Of a stretch of 64,000 nt of DNA, positions 50,316-59,670 are shown one piece after another. Within the stretch, counting starts at the first letter, position 1; each line of letters opens with the position of its first letter. The DNA comes from Sinosporangium siamense (lineage in GTDB: Bacteria > Actinomycetota > Actinomycetes > Streptosporangiales > Streptosporangiaceae), in NCBI RefSeq assembly GCF_016863435.1, contig NZ_BOOW01000020.1, forward strand, positions 124,001 through 188,000, given 5' to 3'. The translations under genes and the position numbers were made by a program. Below the pieces are notes generated by a model. It saw only the letters and a program-made list of their open reading frames with translations, had not been told where the DNA came from and did not search any database.

Positions 50316-50682
50316 GCTCAGCACCTCCTCATCGGGAGCTTGCCCGGCTCGGGGGAGTCAGCCCCAAGCCGTGTTATTTGTGCAATTTTTCCCGGCATGT
50401 CAGATAACCGGTGGCATTCAGCATCTTTCATGCTCACTGCCGTAGGCCAGACAAGGATTCCTCCCACCCTAGGCCGTCCGTCGACGGCTAGCGAGATGGC
50501 ATGAAATCGGCTCACGAGTACCCCAAGTGCTGGAAACGATCACATCTCCTCTCCCCTGGGGGACAGTACTCAAAGCGGGGTGTCGGCACCGGGAACGTAA
50601 CGAGGGGGCGTAACTGTCCTGCATCCAGAGCAGCATGCCCGAGCGGATATTGGCGAGACCTCTCTAGGGAGATTTGCTGTAT
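50316..50682. other. Gap between CPBP and propeller-protein genes
   Basis: It contains a T-rich stretch (near 50371-50393) but no gene. It probably holds the promoter of the propeller gene and the terminator of the CPBP gene. Confidence 0.4.
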
Positions 50683-51741
50683 TTACCCAGAAAGCGTGGG
50701 AACGCCCCTACGGACCGCGAACCGGCAGACGAGCAGTGCAAACACACTGAGCTGCACAAATGTCCCGACAAAGTACTGCCAGGGCACAGAACCCTGGATC
50801 AGGGCGTTCTCCAGCGTGCCGGCCGCCGCACTCACCCCGAAGGCCATCACATTGTTCACCACGTGCAACGCGATTGGAGCCTCCAGGCCACCCGTGCGGA
50901 CCGCGAGCCACCCCATCAGCGCACCGAACAGCAGCACGTCCACCACACCCCAGTCGGTGTAGCCGTGCAGCGAGGCGAAAATGACCGCCCCCACCAGGAT
51001 GCCCGGCCACGGGGTGCGCAACACCGCCCCGAAGGCCTGAATCAGCCACCCGCGCAACGCGTATTCCTCGGCGGCGGCCTGGAACGGCACGATCAGCAGC
51101 ACCACGAGGATGGCCGGCAGGAAGCTCTCCCATCCCACCCAGCCGAAAACGCCCGATGTGCTGTGCCCGGACAGGGCGAGCGCGGCCACCGACGCCACCT
51201 GCCCCAGGACCTGGGCCACCACCGCGATCAGCACGCAGATGCCCAGCCAGCGCCAGCGCACCCGGCCGGCCACCGACGACAATGTGCCCGGTGGCCGGCG
51301 CTGCACGGCCCACGCCACCAGATAGACCACGGGGAGCACCAGCGCCAGCGAGAGCAGGCTCACGGTGAGCTCGAACAGGGGGTCCCCGAAGAGCCGGCCG
51401 GAGGTCGCGGCCACCGGCACCCCGGCTATCACGGCCACCACGCTGCCCACCATGATCACCGACACCCCGACGGCCAGGAACCCGACCGCCACGAGCAGCG
51501 AGCCCACCAGCGGCCGCCACCAGGTGTTCACGGCGTTTCGCGCCATGTGATCGAACCGCGTGCCCGAGGCCGGCGCCAGAGCCCACGGACCGCGCGTCGC
51601 GGGCGGATAGTTCGGGTACGGCACGGGCCCGTGTGGCCCGCCGTACACATAGTGCCCTTGTGCGGGACTCTGCCCGTGCGCCTGCGGCGGCTGGGCGGGG
51701 TCCGTCCCGGGGGGCTGCCAGTGCTGATTCGACCCGTCCAT
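50683..51741 (-). CDS. CPBP-family intramembrane glutamic endopeptidase
   Basis: 352 aa. The N-terminal 60 residues are Pro/Gln-rich and cytoplasmic. About eight membrane helices follow. The CPBP (Abi) motifs are present: AEEYALRGWL (EExxxR), FASLHG (FxxxH) and ALHVVNNV (HxxxN/D). The family includes Rce1-like prenyl proteases and bacteriocin-immunity proteins. The target is not known. ATG 51741 is the first ATG after the upstream gene. Confidence 0.88.
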   Translation of the reverse strand: MDGSNQHWQPPGTDPAQPPQAHGQSPAQGHYVYGGPHGPVPYPNYPPATRGPWALAPASGTRFDHMARNAVNTWWRPLVGSLLVAVGFLAVGVSVIMVGSVVAVIAGVPVAATSGRLFGDPLFELTVSLLSLALVLPVVYLVAWAVQRRPPGTLSSVAGRVRWRWLGICVLIAVVAQVLGQVASVAALALSGHSTSGVFGWVGWESFLPAILVVLLIVPFQAAAEEYALRGWLIQAFGAVLRTPWPGILVGAVIFASLHGYTDWGVVDVLLFGALMGWLAVRTGGLEAPIALHVVNNVMAFGVSAAAGTLENALIQGSVPWQYFVGTFVQLSVFALLVCRFAVRRGVPTLSG

Positions 51742-51789
51742 GCCCCTATTGTCCAGCTTTGCCCCTCATGCTCATGCCGTACCCGCAGG

Positions 51790-52731
51790 TCAGGCGGTGG
51801 GCGGCGTAAAGGAACCGGTCCTGGCGAGCCCCGCGGCCCGCCCCTTGGCGGCGACGACGAGAGCCATCTTGCGCGACGCCTCGTCGATCATCTCGTCGCC
51901 CAGCATGACGGCGCCTCGCCGTTCGATCGTCGTGTAGTAGTCGTAAGCGTCGAGCACCAGCTCGGCGTGATCGTAGTCCTCCTGCGACGGGGAGAACACC
52001 TCGTTGGCGGCCTCGATCTGCCCCGGATGCAGCACCCACTTGCCGTCGAACCCCAGCGCCGCCGCCCGGCCCGCCACCCGCCTGAAGCCGTCGACGTCGT
52101 GGATCTGGAGGTAAGGTCCGTCGACGGCCTGCAGGTCGTGACTGCGGGCGGCCATGAGAATGCGCATCAGGATGTAGTGATAGGCGTCGCCCTCGGTGTA
52201 TCCGGGCGGCTGCTCCCCCACGACCAGCGTGCGCATGTTGATCGACGCCATGAAGTCGGCCGGGCCGAACACCAGCGTCTCCAAGCGCGGCGACGAGGCC
52301 GCGATGTCGTCGATGCGCACCAGGCCCTTGGCGTTCTCGATCTGCGCCTCGATCCCGATGCGGCCCACCGGCAGGCCCACGGCCCGCTCGATCTGCGTGA
52401 GCAGAGTGTCGAGCCACGTCACCGCGGAGGGGTCCTGCACCTTGGGCAGCATGACGCAGTGCAGCCGGTCGCCCGCGCCCTCCACGACCTCGATCACATC
52501 GCGGTAGGCCCACGGCGTGGTCACGTCGTTGACCCGCACCACCACAGTCTTGCCCGACCAGTCGCCCTCGCGCAGGGCTGCCACGACGTTCTTGCGCGCG
52601 TCCTCCTTGGCGAGGGGGGCAACCGAGTCCTCAAGATCCAGAAAGACCTCGTCGGCGGCCAGGCCCTGGGCCTTGGCGAGGAAACGGGGATTGCTGCCGG
52701 GCACCGCGAGACACGACCGTCGGGAACGCAT
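51790..52731 (-). CDS. HpcH/HpaI aldolase/CitE-like CoA-ester lyase
   Basis: 313 aa. TIM-barrel lyase with acyl-CoA and Mg sites typical of CitE/malyl-CoA lyases: RSCLAVPGSNPRFL, DLEDSVAP, ...AQIENAKGL, FGPADFMASI and KWVLHPGQI. Expected chemistry is reversible aldol cleavage of (S)-malyl-CoA, citramalyl-CoA or a similar ester. The family's wider members also include carboxyl-ester variants. It is followed by CPBP on the same strand. Confidence 0.88.
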   Translation of the reverse strand: MRSRRSCLAVPGSNPRFLAKAQGLAADEVFLDLEDSVAPLAKEDARKNVVAALREGDWSGKTVVVRVNDVTTPWAYRDVIEVVEGAGDRLHCVMLPKVQDPSAVTWLDTLLTQIERAVGLPVGRIGIEAQIENAKGLVRIDDIAASSPRLETLVFGPADFMASINMRTLVVGEQPPGYTEGDAYHYILMRILMAARSHDLQAVDGPYLQIHDVDGFRRVAGRAAALGFDGKWVLHPGQIEAANEVFSPSQEDYDHAELVLDAYDYYTTIERRGAVMLGDEMIDEASRKMALVVAAKGRAAGLARTGSFTPPTA

Positions 52732-52873
52732 GCCCCCACGCTACTGGCCCCCTACCGGCTCGGCCTCTATGGGGATCCCCCACAAAGCAAGGCCTCCGTT
52801 GTTGGCGTCGACCTCTTACGACTCGTCTCGACCCCATCCGGAGAATGGACACGAAGTACGAATGGAGAACACC

Positions 52874-53443
52874 ATGGCCAACATCTCCGCAGTCGGCAAA
52901 ACCGCCGTACTGTCCGACCTCCTGCCCGGGAGCCGCGTCCGCGACGCGATCCTCGTCGTCGGCGCCGCCCTCCTCACCGGCGCGGCCGCGCAGGTCAGCT
53001 TCCTCATCCCGGGAACCCCCGTCCCGGTCACACTCCAGACCTTCGCCGCCCTGTTCGCCGGCGCCGCCCTCGGTTTCCCCCGGGCCTTCCTCGGCATGTC
53101 GCTCTACCTCGTCCTCGGCCAGCTCGGCGTGCCGTGGCTCGCCCCCGAGGGCGGCAACGCCACCCTCGGATACGTCGTCGGCTTCATCCTGGCCGCCAGC
53201 GTCGTGGGAGCGCTTTCCCAGCGCGGAGGCGACCGCACCCCGCTGCGCACCATCGCCACGATGGCGCTCGGCACCCTGCTCATCTACGCCGCGGGTGTGC
53301 CGTGGCTGATGGTCGCCACCGGATCCGACCTCGGCGGCGCCATCGCGGACGGCATGGTGCCCTTCCTCCTGGCCGACACCCTCAAGATCCTTGTCGCCGC
53401 GGGAGTGCTCCCCCTCGCGTGGAAGCTCGCCGGCCGGCGCTGA
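52874..53443 (+). CDS. bioY: Biotin transporter BioY
   Basis: 189 aa from ATG 52874 (GGAG six bases upstream); an in-frame ATG at 52862 is less likely. Six membrane helices, with the BioY pattern AQVSFLIPGTPVPVTLQTFA near residues 42-62 and LGQLGVPWLAPEGG. It is the substrate-binding S component of an ECF-type biotin importer, or works alone. No ECF A or T component lies in the window. Confidence 0.93.
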   Translation: MANISAVGKTAVLSDLLPGSRVRDAILVVGAALLTGAAAQVSFLIPGTPVPVTLQTFAALFAGAALGFPRAFLGMSLYLVLGQLGVPWLAPEGGNATLGYVVGFILAASVVGALSQRGGDRTPLRTIATMALGTLLIYAAGVPWLMVATGSDLGGAIADGMVPFLLADTLKILVAAGVLPLAWKLAGRR

Positions 53444-53496
53444 CGCCGGCCGATGTACGGCTCGTGCCCCCGTGGCGCGAGCCGTACATTTGTCTT

Positions 53497-53862
53497 GTGA
53501 TCGTGATCGAAGAGGGCGCCAAGAAGTCGAGCGTCCTGTGGATCTCCCTGCCGGGCTCCACCCGGCCCAGGCTCGCCTGGCACACGTGGCACGACGGCGC
53601 GATCTACGTCGTGTGCGGCGGCGCCGAGCAGCCCCTGCCCGGCCTCGCCGAGGCGGCCAGGGTGCGGGTGACCCTGCGCAGCAAGGACAACGGCTCGGCG
53701 CTCACCGAGTTCGACGCCGCCGTCGAGGTGGTCGACCAGGCCACGGCCCCCGAGGCCGTCGCCGCCCTCGCCAAGGACCGCCTCAACGCCCCAGACGCCG
53801 CCACCCTGACCGATCGCTGGGCGGCGACCGTCACGGTGGTACGGCTGACGCCCGCCTCTTAG
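53497..53862 (+). CDS. Small protein resembling a pyridoxamine-oxidase-like split barrel
   Basis: 121 aa from GTG 53497. A TACATT sequence ends six bases before the start, so it may be leaderless. The sequence (LWISLPGSTRPRLAWHTWHDGAIYVV... VRVTLRSKDNG) alternates beta strands in the way of FMN/F420 split-barrel proteins. No cofactor motif was confirmed. Function unknown. Confidence 0.7.
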   Translation: MIVIEEGAKKSSVLWISLPGSTRPRLAWHTWHDGAIYVVCGGAEQPLPGLAEAARVRVTLRSKDNGSALTEFDAAVEVVDQATAPEAVAALAKDRLNAPDAATLTDRWAATVTVVRLTPAS

Positions 53863-53878
53863 CGCGTCGCCGGACCGT

Positions 53879-54518
53879 TCAGGTCTCGGCCCGGCCCTCC
53901 GGCTGTGCCCCCCACACGGAGAACGTCGGCCGCTCACGCTGCCTGGGATCCCACCCCGAGCAGAAGACGAACCCCTTCACGCTGCCCGCCAGCGCCAGTT
54001 TGAGGTGTCCTTCACCGATGCTGACCAGTTCCCGGAAGTCCTCCCGCTTGCCGTGCTCTCGCACCCATTTGGACTCCATGCTGTGTTCCGGCCCGCCACG
54101 CGGCATGCACTCCTTGATGAACGCCTCCTGTTCGGGTGTGTTGTCCGGCAGCACGATCGTGGAGAGCGGGTCCCGCGTGGTCACGGCGTCGGTTGGCGCC
54201 TCCGACAAGCCGACCGGCACCGCGACCGCCACTGACGCGGCGGCAGCACGGCGGCCAGCCATGTCGCACGGCGGCGTGTTCTCCCTCGGCGGATCGCCCC
54301 TCTGGCCAGCACCAGCGGGTCGGCGGGCCGGGCGCGCGCCGCGACGCCTCGGGGTTGCCGCGGATTCCTCTCCAGCGGGTGGCCGTCTTGGCCAGCGCCG
54401 TCTGCAGCAGGTCCTCGGCCTCGTGCTGATCACCGGTCAGCACGTAGGCCAGCCTTAAGAGGCTGTCGGACCGCGCCACCACGAACTCCGTGAACGCGGT
54501 CTCGTCGTCGGGTCTCAC
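53879..54518 (-). pseudogene. Decayed ECF sigma factor locus (SigE-family type)
   Basis: From GTG 54518, with intact GGAG seven bases upstream, the first about 58 residues read as a sigma-70 region-2 start (FTEFVVARSDSLLRLAYVLT, HEAEDLLQTALAKTATRWRG). The frame then becomes a nonsense tail with no regions 3 or 4. In another frame (to 53879) a recognisable tail resumes: AAAASVAVAVPVGLSEAPTD and an acidic hydrophilic domain ending RERPTFSVWGAQPE. This looks like a deletion that fused the sigma gene to the end of its downstream partner, plus a frameshift. Confidence 0.65.
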
Positions 54519-54668
54519 AAATGGGCTCCTCGTGTCTCCCCCGTTGAGACGGAGCCCATTGCCGAAAACTATGGCGTGCTTTCAGGAGGTGTCGTTCAGG
54601 GGCGTGGTCCGGCACGGCGGGGCGCTCTCAGGTGAAGGCACGGCCGTCTCCAGCGGGGCGGGGCCTTC

Positions 54669-55631
54669 TCAGGTGGGGGCGCCGGCCATCTCCGGCACGG
54701 GGGGCGCCGTCACCGGGCTCGGCCGTACGACGGCGGTCTGGGCGATGAGGGCGCCGGCCAGGACGATGAGACCGCCGAGGATCTGGTGGAGGCCGAGGGC
54801 CTCGCCGAGGAGGACGAAGGCGGCGAGGGAGCCCGCGATCACCTCGAGGGAGGCGACCGTGGAGCCGACCGCGGCCGAGAGGCGGCGGAGGGCGACGATG
54901 CTGGTCAGGTAGGCGATGACGGTCGCGCCGAGCACCAGCGCCGCGAAGGGGACGAGCGCCGGCAGGGTCGTGGTGCCCACGGTGGCGGTGCCGCCGAGCC
55001 GCTCCCAGGGGATGTTCCACGGCTGGGAGATCGGGATCAGGACCGTCGCCGCCCCGATCAGGCCCCAGGCGACGAGGCCGAAGGGGTCGATCTCATCCGC
55101 GAAGCTATCGCTGAGCAGGAAATATCCGGCGCAGCAGGCGGCGGCCCCCAGCGCGAGCAACAATCCCAGGGCGTCGATCTTCAGCCCGGCCCACACCTCC
55201 ACCACGATCGCGAGCCCTGCCACGGCGATGAGGGCCCCGGCGAACGCGGCGAGCGGTAGCCGTACCTTCCTCACGAAACGCACCCAGAACACGACGGCCA
55301 CCGGCGAGGTGTACTCGATCAGGAGTGTCACCCCGACCGGAAGCCGGGTGAGGGCGAGGAAGAAGAGCGCCTGCATGCCGGCCACCGCCACGGCGGCGTA
55401 GAGGGCGAAATGCGGGAGGCTCTTGCGGGGTATGCGGAGTGCGCGCGGCCGGAAGACCGCCAGGGCCGCCATGAGGATCAGCCCGGCCGCCGCCATGCGC
55501 ATCCACACGGCTTCCAGCGGGGCGAAGCCCGCCGCGCCGAGGAACTTCGCCGTCGGGCCGGACAACGAGAAGCAGACCACGGACACGAGGGCGACGGCGA
55601 GCCCGCCCCTCCGGCCGGCGACACCAAGCAT
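54669..55631 (-). CDS. EamA/DMT-family transporter
   Basis: 320 aa from ATG 55631 (GGGAG about 11 bases upstream). Ten predicted membrane helices in two EamA halves, each with the typical EamA pattern (TRLPVGVTLLIEYTSPVAVV and LRRLSAAVGSTVASLEVIAG). Drug/metabolite transporter superfamily; substrate unknown, amino-acid or metabolite export likely. A start at 55679 would add a hydrophilic lead without a ribosome-binding site. Confidence 0.88.
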   Translation of the reverse strand: MLGVAGRRGGLAVALVSVVCFSLSGPTAKFLGAAGFAPLEAVWMRMAAAGLILMAALAVFRPRALRIPRKSLPHFALYAAVAVAGMQALFFLALTRLPVGVTLLIEYTSPVAVVFWVRFVRKVRLPLAAFAGALIAVAGLAIVVEVWAGLKIDALGLLLALGAAACCAGYFLLSDSFADEIDPFGLVAWGLIGAATVLIPISQPWNIPWERLGGTATVGTTTLPALVPFAALVLGATVIAYLTSIVALRRLSAAVGSTVASLEVIAGSLAAFVLLGEALGLHQILGGLIVLAGALIAQTAVVRPSPVTAPPVPEMAGAPT

Positions 55632-55768
55632 CAACCCACGTCTCCCGTAATGAGCATTTATCAGCTTTGATGCTGTCACAGGTGGTCGAATGCCAGCAAT
55701 GCGGTATCAGCCGGTGAGATCGGGGGCCAGGGGGTGGCCTGGAGCGGCTGTCCGATTACCCTGCGAAT

Positions 55769-57010
55769 GTGAGGATCTTCGTAGCTCGGTTGCCCGGGAC
55801 TCCGGTCTTCGACCCGGCCGGAGACCAGATCGGGCGTGTCCGCGACGTCGTCGTCGCCCTGCGCGGCAGGGTGCCCCCACCTGTTCACGGCTTCGTCGTC
55901 GAGGTGCAACCTCGCAGAAGGGTGTTCCTTCCGATCACCCGGGTACGGAGCATCGAAGCCGGTTCACTCATCTTCAGCGGCGCGATCAACATGCGAAGGT
56001 TCGAGCTACGCGCCACCGAGACACTCGTGATCGGGGAAATGCTCGACCTGGAGGTCGAGGTGTCCGGAGAAACAGGGGGCAAGCGGATGAGAGTGCACGA
56101 CCTGGCCATGGAGCAGGTCCGCCCGTCCGACTGGCAACTCACCAAGGTCGCCGTGATCAAGGCCGGGCGCGGCTTCCGGCGCCGCGGCGAGACACGCGTG
56201 CTCGACTGGCACGAGGTCGCCGGCTTCGGCGTAATCCAGGCCGACCAGGACGCCGCCGCCCTCATCGCCGCCTTCGAGTCCCTGCGCGCCGCCGACCTCG
56301 CCAGCGCCCTGCACTCCCTGCCCGACAAACGCCGCTCCGAGGTCGCTCTCGCCCTCGACGACGAGCGCCTCGCCGACGTCCTCGAGGAGATGCCGGAGCG
56401 CGACCAGATCGACATCGTCGGCCGGCTCTCCCCCGAACGCGCCGCGGACGTCCTCGAGGCCATGGACCCCGACGACGCCGCCGACCTCCTCCAGGACCTC
56501 CCCGGTCACCAGGCCGAAGCCCTCCTGGCCCTGATGGAGCCCAGCGAGGCCGCCCCCCTGCGCCGCCTCCTCACCTACGACGAGAACACCGCGGGCGGCA
56601 TGATGACCAGCGAACCCGTCATCTTCCCGCCCACCGCCACCGTCGCCGACGCCCTCGCCCACATCCGCCAGCGCGACCTCACCCCCTCCATCGCCGCCCA
56701 GGTCTACGTCACCAGGCCGCCCACCGAGACCCCCAGCGGCACCTACCTCGGCGTCGCCCACTTCCAGCGCCTCCTGCGCGACCCTCCCTCCACACTTCTC
56801 GGGCGCGTCCTCGACGAATCCGTCGACCCCATCCGCCCGGAGTTCGTCCTCTCCGAAGTCGCCGTCGCGCTCGCGAACTACAACCTCATGGCCGTCCCCG
56901 TGGTCGACGAACTCGGCCGCCTCCTCGGCGCCGTCACCGTCGACGACGTGCTCGACCACCTGCTCCCCGCCGACTGGCGCGAACGCGGCGGAGGCATCCA
57001 CCGTGGCTGA
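55769..57010 (+). CDS. PRC-barrel, MgtE_N and CBS-domain protein (no transporter domain)
   Basis: 413 aa from GTG 55769, with TACCCT six bases upstream, so probably leaderless. N-terminal PRC-barrel-like region (about 1-150), a MgtE intracellular domain (about 165-270, HSLPDKRRSEVALALDDERL and repeats), then a pair of CBS domains (about 275-405). These are the magnesium-sensing parts of MgtE; the membrane part is absent. The C-terminus overlaps a DUF1003 membrane protein gene by 8 bp. Confidence 0.87.
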   Translation: MRIFVARLPGTPVFDPAGDQIGRVRDVVVALRGRVPPPVHGFVVEVQPRRRVFLPITRVRSIEAGSLIFSGAINMRRFELRATETLVIGEMLDLEVEVSGETGGKRMRVHDLAMEQVRPSDWQLTKVAVIKAGRGFRRRGETRVLDWHEVAGFGVIQADQDAAALIAAFESLRAADLASALHSLPDKRRSEVALALDDERLADVLEEMPERDQIDIVGRLSPERAADVLEAMDPDDAADLLQDLPGHQAEALLALMEPSEAAPLRRLLTYDENTAGGMMTSEPVIFPPTATVADALAHIRQRDLTPSIAAQVYVTRPPTETPSGTYLGVAHFQRLLRDPPSTLLGRVLDESVDPIRPEFVLSEVAVALANYNLMAVPVVDELGRLLGAVTVDDVLDHLLPADWRERGGGIHRG

Positions 57011-57473
57011 ACGTCTCGACCAACCCCGCGCCGCCCGCCGCACCCTCGTCGGCCCCCACTACGACCCCGAAGCCTTCGGCCAGCTCTCCGAACGCATCGC
57101 ACGCTTCCTCGGCACGGCGCGGTTCCTCGTCTATATGACCGGGATGATCTTCCTGTGGGTCGTGTGGAACAGCCTCGCCCCCGAGCTCCTGCGCTTCGAC
57201 CCGTATCCGTTCATCTTCCTGACCCTGGTCCTGTCCCTCCAGGCCTCCTACGCGGCCCCCCTGATCCTCCTGGCCCAGAACCGCCAGGCCGACCGCGACC
57301 GCGTTACCTACGAACAGGACCGCACGGCGGCCGACCGCAACCGGGCCGAGATCGAATACCTCACCCGGGAGATCGCCGGCCTCCGCCTGGCCCTGAGCGA
57401 GGTCGCCACCCGCGACTTCATCCGCTCCGAACTCCAACGCCTCACCGAGGAACGCGAAGACCGCACCCCGTGA
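57003..57473 (+). CDS. DUF1003 membrane protein
   Basis: 156 aa from GTG 57003. Two membrane helices (about 41-60 and 70-92) are followed by a charged coiled-coil-like tail (RQADRDRVTYEQDRTAADRN). DUF1003 proteins often follow MgtE_N/CBS genes in actinomycetes, suggesting a two-component membrane complex. Function unknown. Overlap of 8 bp with the preceding gene points to coupling. Confidence 0.88.
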   Translation: MAERLDQPRAARRTLVGPHYDPEAFGQLSERIARFLGTARFLVYMTGMIFLWVVWNSLAPELLRFDPYPFIFLTLVLSLQASYAAPLILLAQNRQADRDRVTYEQDRTAADRNRAEIEYLTREIAGLRLALSEVATRDFIRSELQRLTEEREDRTP

Positions 57474-57486
57474 CGCCCGACGCGCT

Positions 57487-57888
57487 GTGGACAACTCCGA
57501 TCCGCTGCGGAATGTTGGCTTCGCCAAGACCGACAACAATGCGGCAGGACGTCGACTGGTCGACGTCGTGGGCGGTAACGGATTCCGGACCGGGCGGCCT
57601 CCGGCTCAGGACATAACCGTAATCGGATATCCCGCCCTGAGCCCTTACCCCGGCAATCGCCGGCATTCCTGCCGAGGCCGCACCTCGGTCTTCAACGACG
57701 ACCGGATCGTCGTCAACTGCCGGCTCACGGCGGGCTTGAACGGTGGCTCTGGGGTGACCGAGTTCAACAGCGGCAGGGGCACCGGCTACATCAACGGCAC
57801 CTCGATCGGCCGGGACGCGACACGCTGGGCAAGTCCGTACTTTGACGAGTTCGGCTGGGATCTTTACGTCTACGCCGACAATCTGTAA
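57487..57888 (+). pseudogene. Remnant of a secreted trypsin-like peptidase
   Basis: The frame encodes VIGYPALSPYPG, C, and a C-terminal segment (GYINGTSIGRDATRWASPYF, DEFGWDLYVYADNL) typical of the last third of actinobacterial secreted trypsin-like peptidases. The signal peptide, catalytic His and Asp are missing. The serine motif normally GGSSGGPW reads AGLNGGSGVTEF. The GTG at 57487 has no ribosome-binding site. A gene remnant is the best explanation. Confidence 0.55.
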
Positions 57889-58035
57889 CAAGCCGTACCG
57901 TATCGGTTCCCGCCCCGCCACCTGGGGGCCGATGCGGGGGCACAGGCCACGGGGACGGCTTCCGCCGTACGGTTTCCGAGAGCATGGACCGGATGCGGAT
58001 TCGGCATACCTCCTCTGGGTTCATACCATGGACTC

Positions 58036-59178
58036 ATGGCACCTTCCCCGGAACAGGTGACAGCCGCGCTCGCAACGGTCAATGACCCCGAGATCCGTCG
58101 GCCGATCACTGAGCTTGACATGGTCAAGAGCGTTGACATCACCCCCGACGGGTTGGTGCGTGTAGGGATCTACCTCACGGTCGCCGGCTGTCCGATGCGT
58201 GACAGGATCACCCGCGACGTCACCGAAGCCGTCACCAGAGTCGGCGGTGTGGCGGGCGTGCAGGTCGAGCTCGACGTCATGAGCACCGAGCAACGCAAGA
58301 CCCTCCAGACGAAGCTGCGTGGCAACCGCGGCCCCGAGAAGGAGATCCCGTTCGCCAAGCCCGGCTCGCTGACCCGCGTGTTCGCGGTGGCGAGCGGCAA
58401 GGGCGGCGTCGGCAAGTCGTCGGTCACGGTCAACCTGGCCGCGGCGATGGCCGCCGACGGCCTCAAGGTCGGTGTGGTCGACGCCGACATCTACGGCCAC
58501 TCGGTGCCCCGCATGCTCGGCGTGTCGGAGCGGCCGACCAAGGTCGAAGACATGATCATGCCGCCGGTGGCGCACGACATCAAGGTCATCTCGGTGGGCA
58601 TGTTCAAGCCGGAGGGCAACAGCGCCGTGGTGTGGCGTGGCCCGATGCTGGACCGTGCGCTGCACCAGTTCCTCGCTGACGTCTACTGGGGCGATCTGGA
58701 CATCCTGCTGATGGACCTGCCGCCGGGCACCGGCGACATCGCGATCTCCGTGGCGCAGCGCATGCCGACGGCGGAGATCCTGGTCGTGACGACGCCGCAG
58801 ATGGCATCCGCCGAGGTGGCGGAGCGGGCGGGCTCGATCGCGGCGCAGACCCACCAGCAGATCGCCGGCGTGATCGAGAACATGGCCTGGCTCCCCTGCC
58901 CCCACTGCGACGAGCGCATCTCGGTCTTCGGCGAGGGCGGCGGCCAGACGGTCGCCGACGCGCTGACCCGCACGCTAGGCACCCGGGTGCCGCTGCTCGG
59001 CCAGGTGCCGATCGACATGCGCCTGCGCGAAGGCGGCGACGAGGGCAAACCGCTCGTGCTGACCGACCCCGACGCTCCCGCGGCGGCCGAGTTGCGCCGC
59101 ATCGCCGAGGGGCTGAGCAGGCGGTCCAGCAGCCTCAAGGGCATGCAGCTCGGCCTGGCCCCCACCGGCCGGGGCTGA
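58036..59178 (+). CDS. mrp: Mrp/NBP35-family Fe-S cluster carrier ATPase
   Basis: 380 aa. N-terminal MIP18/DUF59 domain (about 5-82), P-loop GKGGVGKS (121-128), MDLPPGTGD and a CPHC metal site (near residue 288). Mrp/ApbC proteins hold and deliver iron-sulfur clusters to apo-enzymes. It lies at the end of the sigE-rseA-mucB-htrA-tatB gene neighbourhood, convergent with tatB. A strong terminator follows. Confidence 0.95.
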   Translation: MAPSPEQVTAALATVNDPEIRRPITELDMVKSVDITPDGLVRVGIYLTVAGCPMRDRITRDVTEAVTRVGGVAGVQVELDVMSTEQRKTLQTKLRGNRGPEKEIPFAKPGSLTRVFAVASGKGGVGKSSVTVNLAAAMAADGLKVGVVDADIYGHSVPRMLGVSERPTKVEDMIMPPVAHDIKVISVGMFKPEGNSAVVWRGPMLDRALHQFLADVYWGDLDILLMDLPPGTGDIAISVAQRMPTAEILVVTTPQMASAEVAERAGSIAAQTHQQIAGVIENMAWLPCPHCDERISVFGEGGGQTVADALTRTLGTRVPLLGQVPIDMRLREGGDEGKPLVLTDPDAPAAAELRRIAEGLSRRSSSLKGMQLGLAPTGRG

Positions 59179-59211
59179 TCCCCTCCGCCGCGCCTATCAA
59201 GCCCTGTCATG

Positions 59212-59247
59212 AAGCAAGGCCCGAGCCGTCCGGCTCGGGCCTTGCTT
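59212..59247. terminator. Strong hairpin between mrp and tatB
   Basis: A perfect 16-bp stem (AAGCAAGGCCCGAGCC and its complement) with a 4-nt loop; two convergent genes end on either side. Confidence 0.85.
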
Positions 59248-59298
59248 CGTGCTTCGCGCTTCGTGCTTTGACGCTTGTGGCGCGGCTCAGAGCGCCGC

Positions 59299-59670
59299 TC
59301 AGGTGGCCTCAGGGTCGTAGGGAGGCACTTGCCCATAGTCGAGGTCATCAGCGCCTGAGAGGGCATATGACGGCGTATAGGGCGGATCGTACGGAGGAGT
59401 CGACGTGGACGTGGTGCGGAAGTCGTCCTCAATGTCGGTCAGCAGGTGCTTGCGCACGAAGTTCTTGGGGTTGAGGTCGGAAGGGTCGAAATCCGCGAAC
59501 TCCGGCCCCAGGCCGGACCGCAGGTCGTCCTTGGCCGACATCGCCATACGCCGCAGCTTGCGCAGACCCTTCCCCGCCTGCGCGGCGGCCTCGGGCAGCT
59601 TCTCCGGCCCGAAGACCAAGAGCGCGATGATCACCAGCGCCCCGATCTCCAACAAACCGAGGTTCAACAC
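59299..59670 (-). CDS. tatB: Twin-arginine translocase subunit TatB
   Basis: 123 aa from GTG 59670 (GGAG six bases upstream). One N-terminal membrane helix with the TatA/B signature (LEIGALVIIALLVFGPEKLP), an amphipathic helix (about 25-50), and a Pro/Thr/Tyr-rich tail. TatB binds Tat substrates in the TatABC complex. Its place between htrA and mrp matches mycobacteria (sigE-rseA-htrA-tatB). Confidence 0.93.
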   Translation of the reverse strand: MLNLGLLEIGALVIIALLVFGPEKLPEAAAQAGKGLRKLRRMAMSAKDDLRSGLGPEFADFDPSDLNPKNFVRKHLLTDIEDDFRTTSTSTPPYDPPYTPSYALSGADDLDYGQVPPYDPEAT

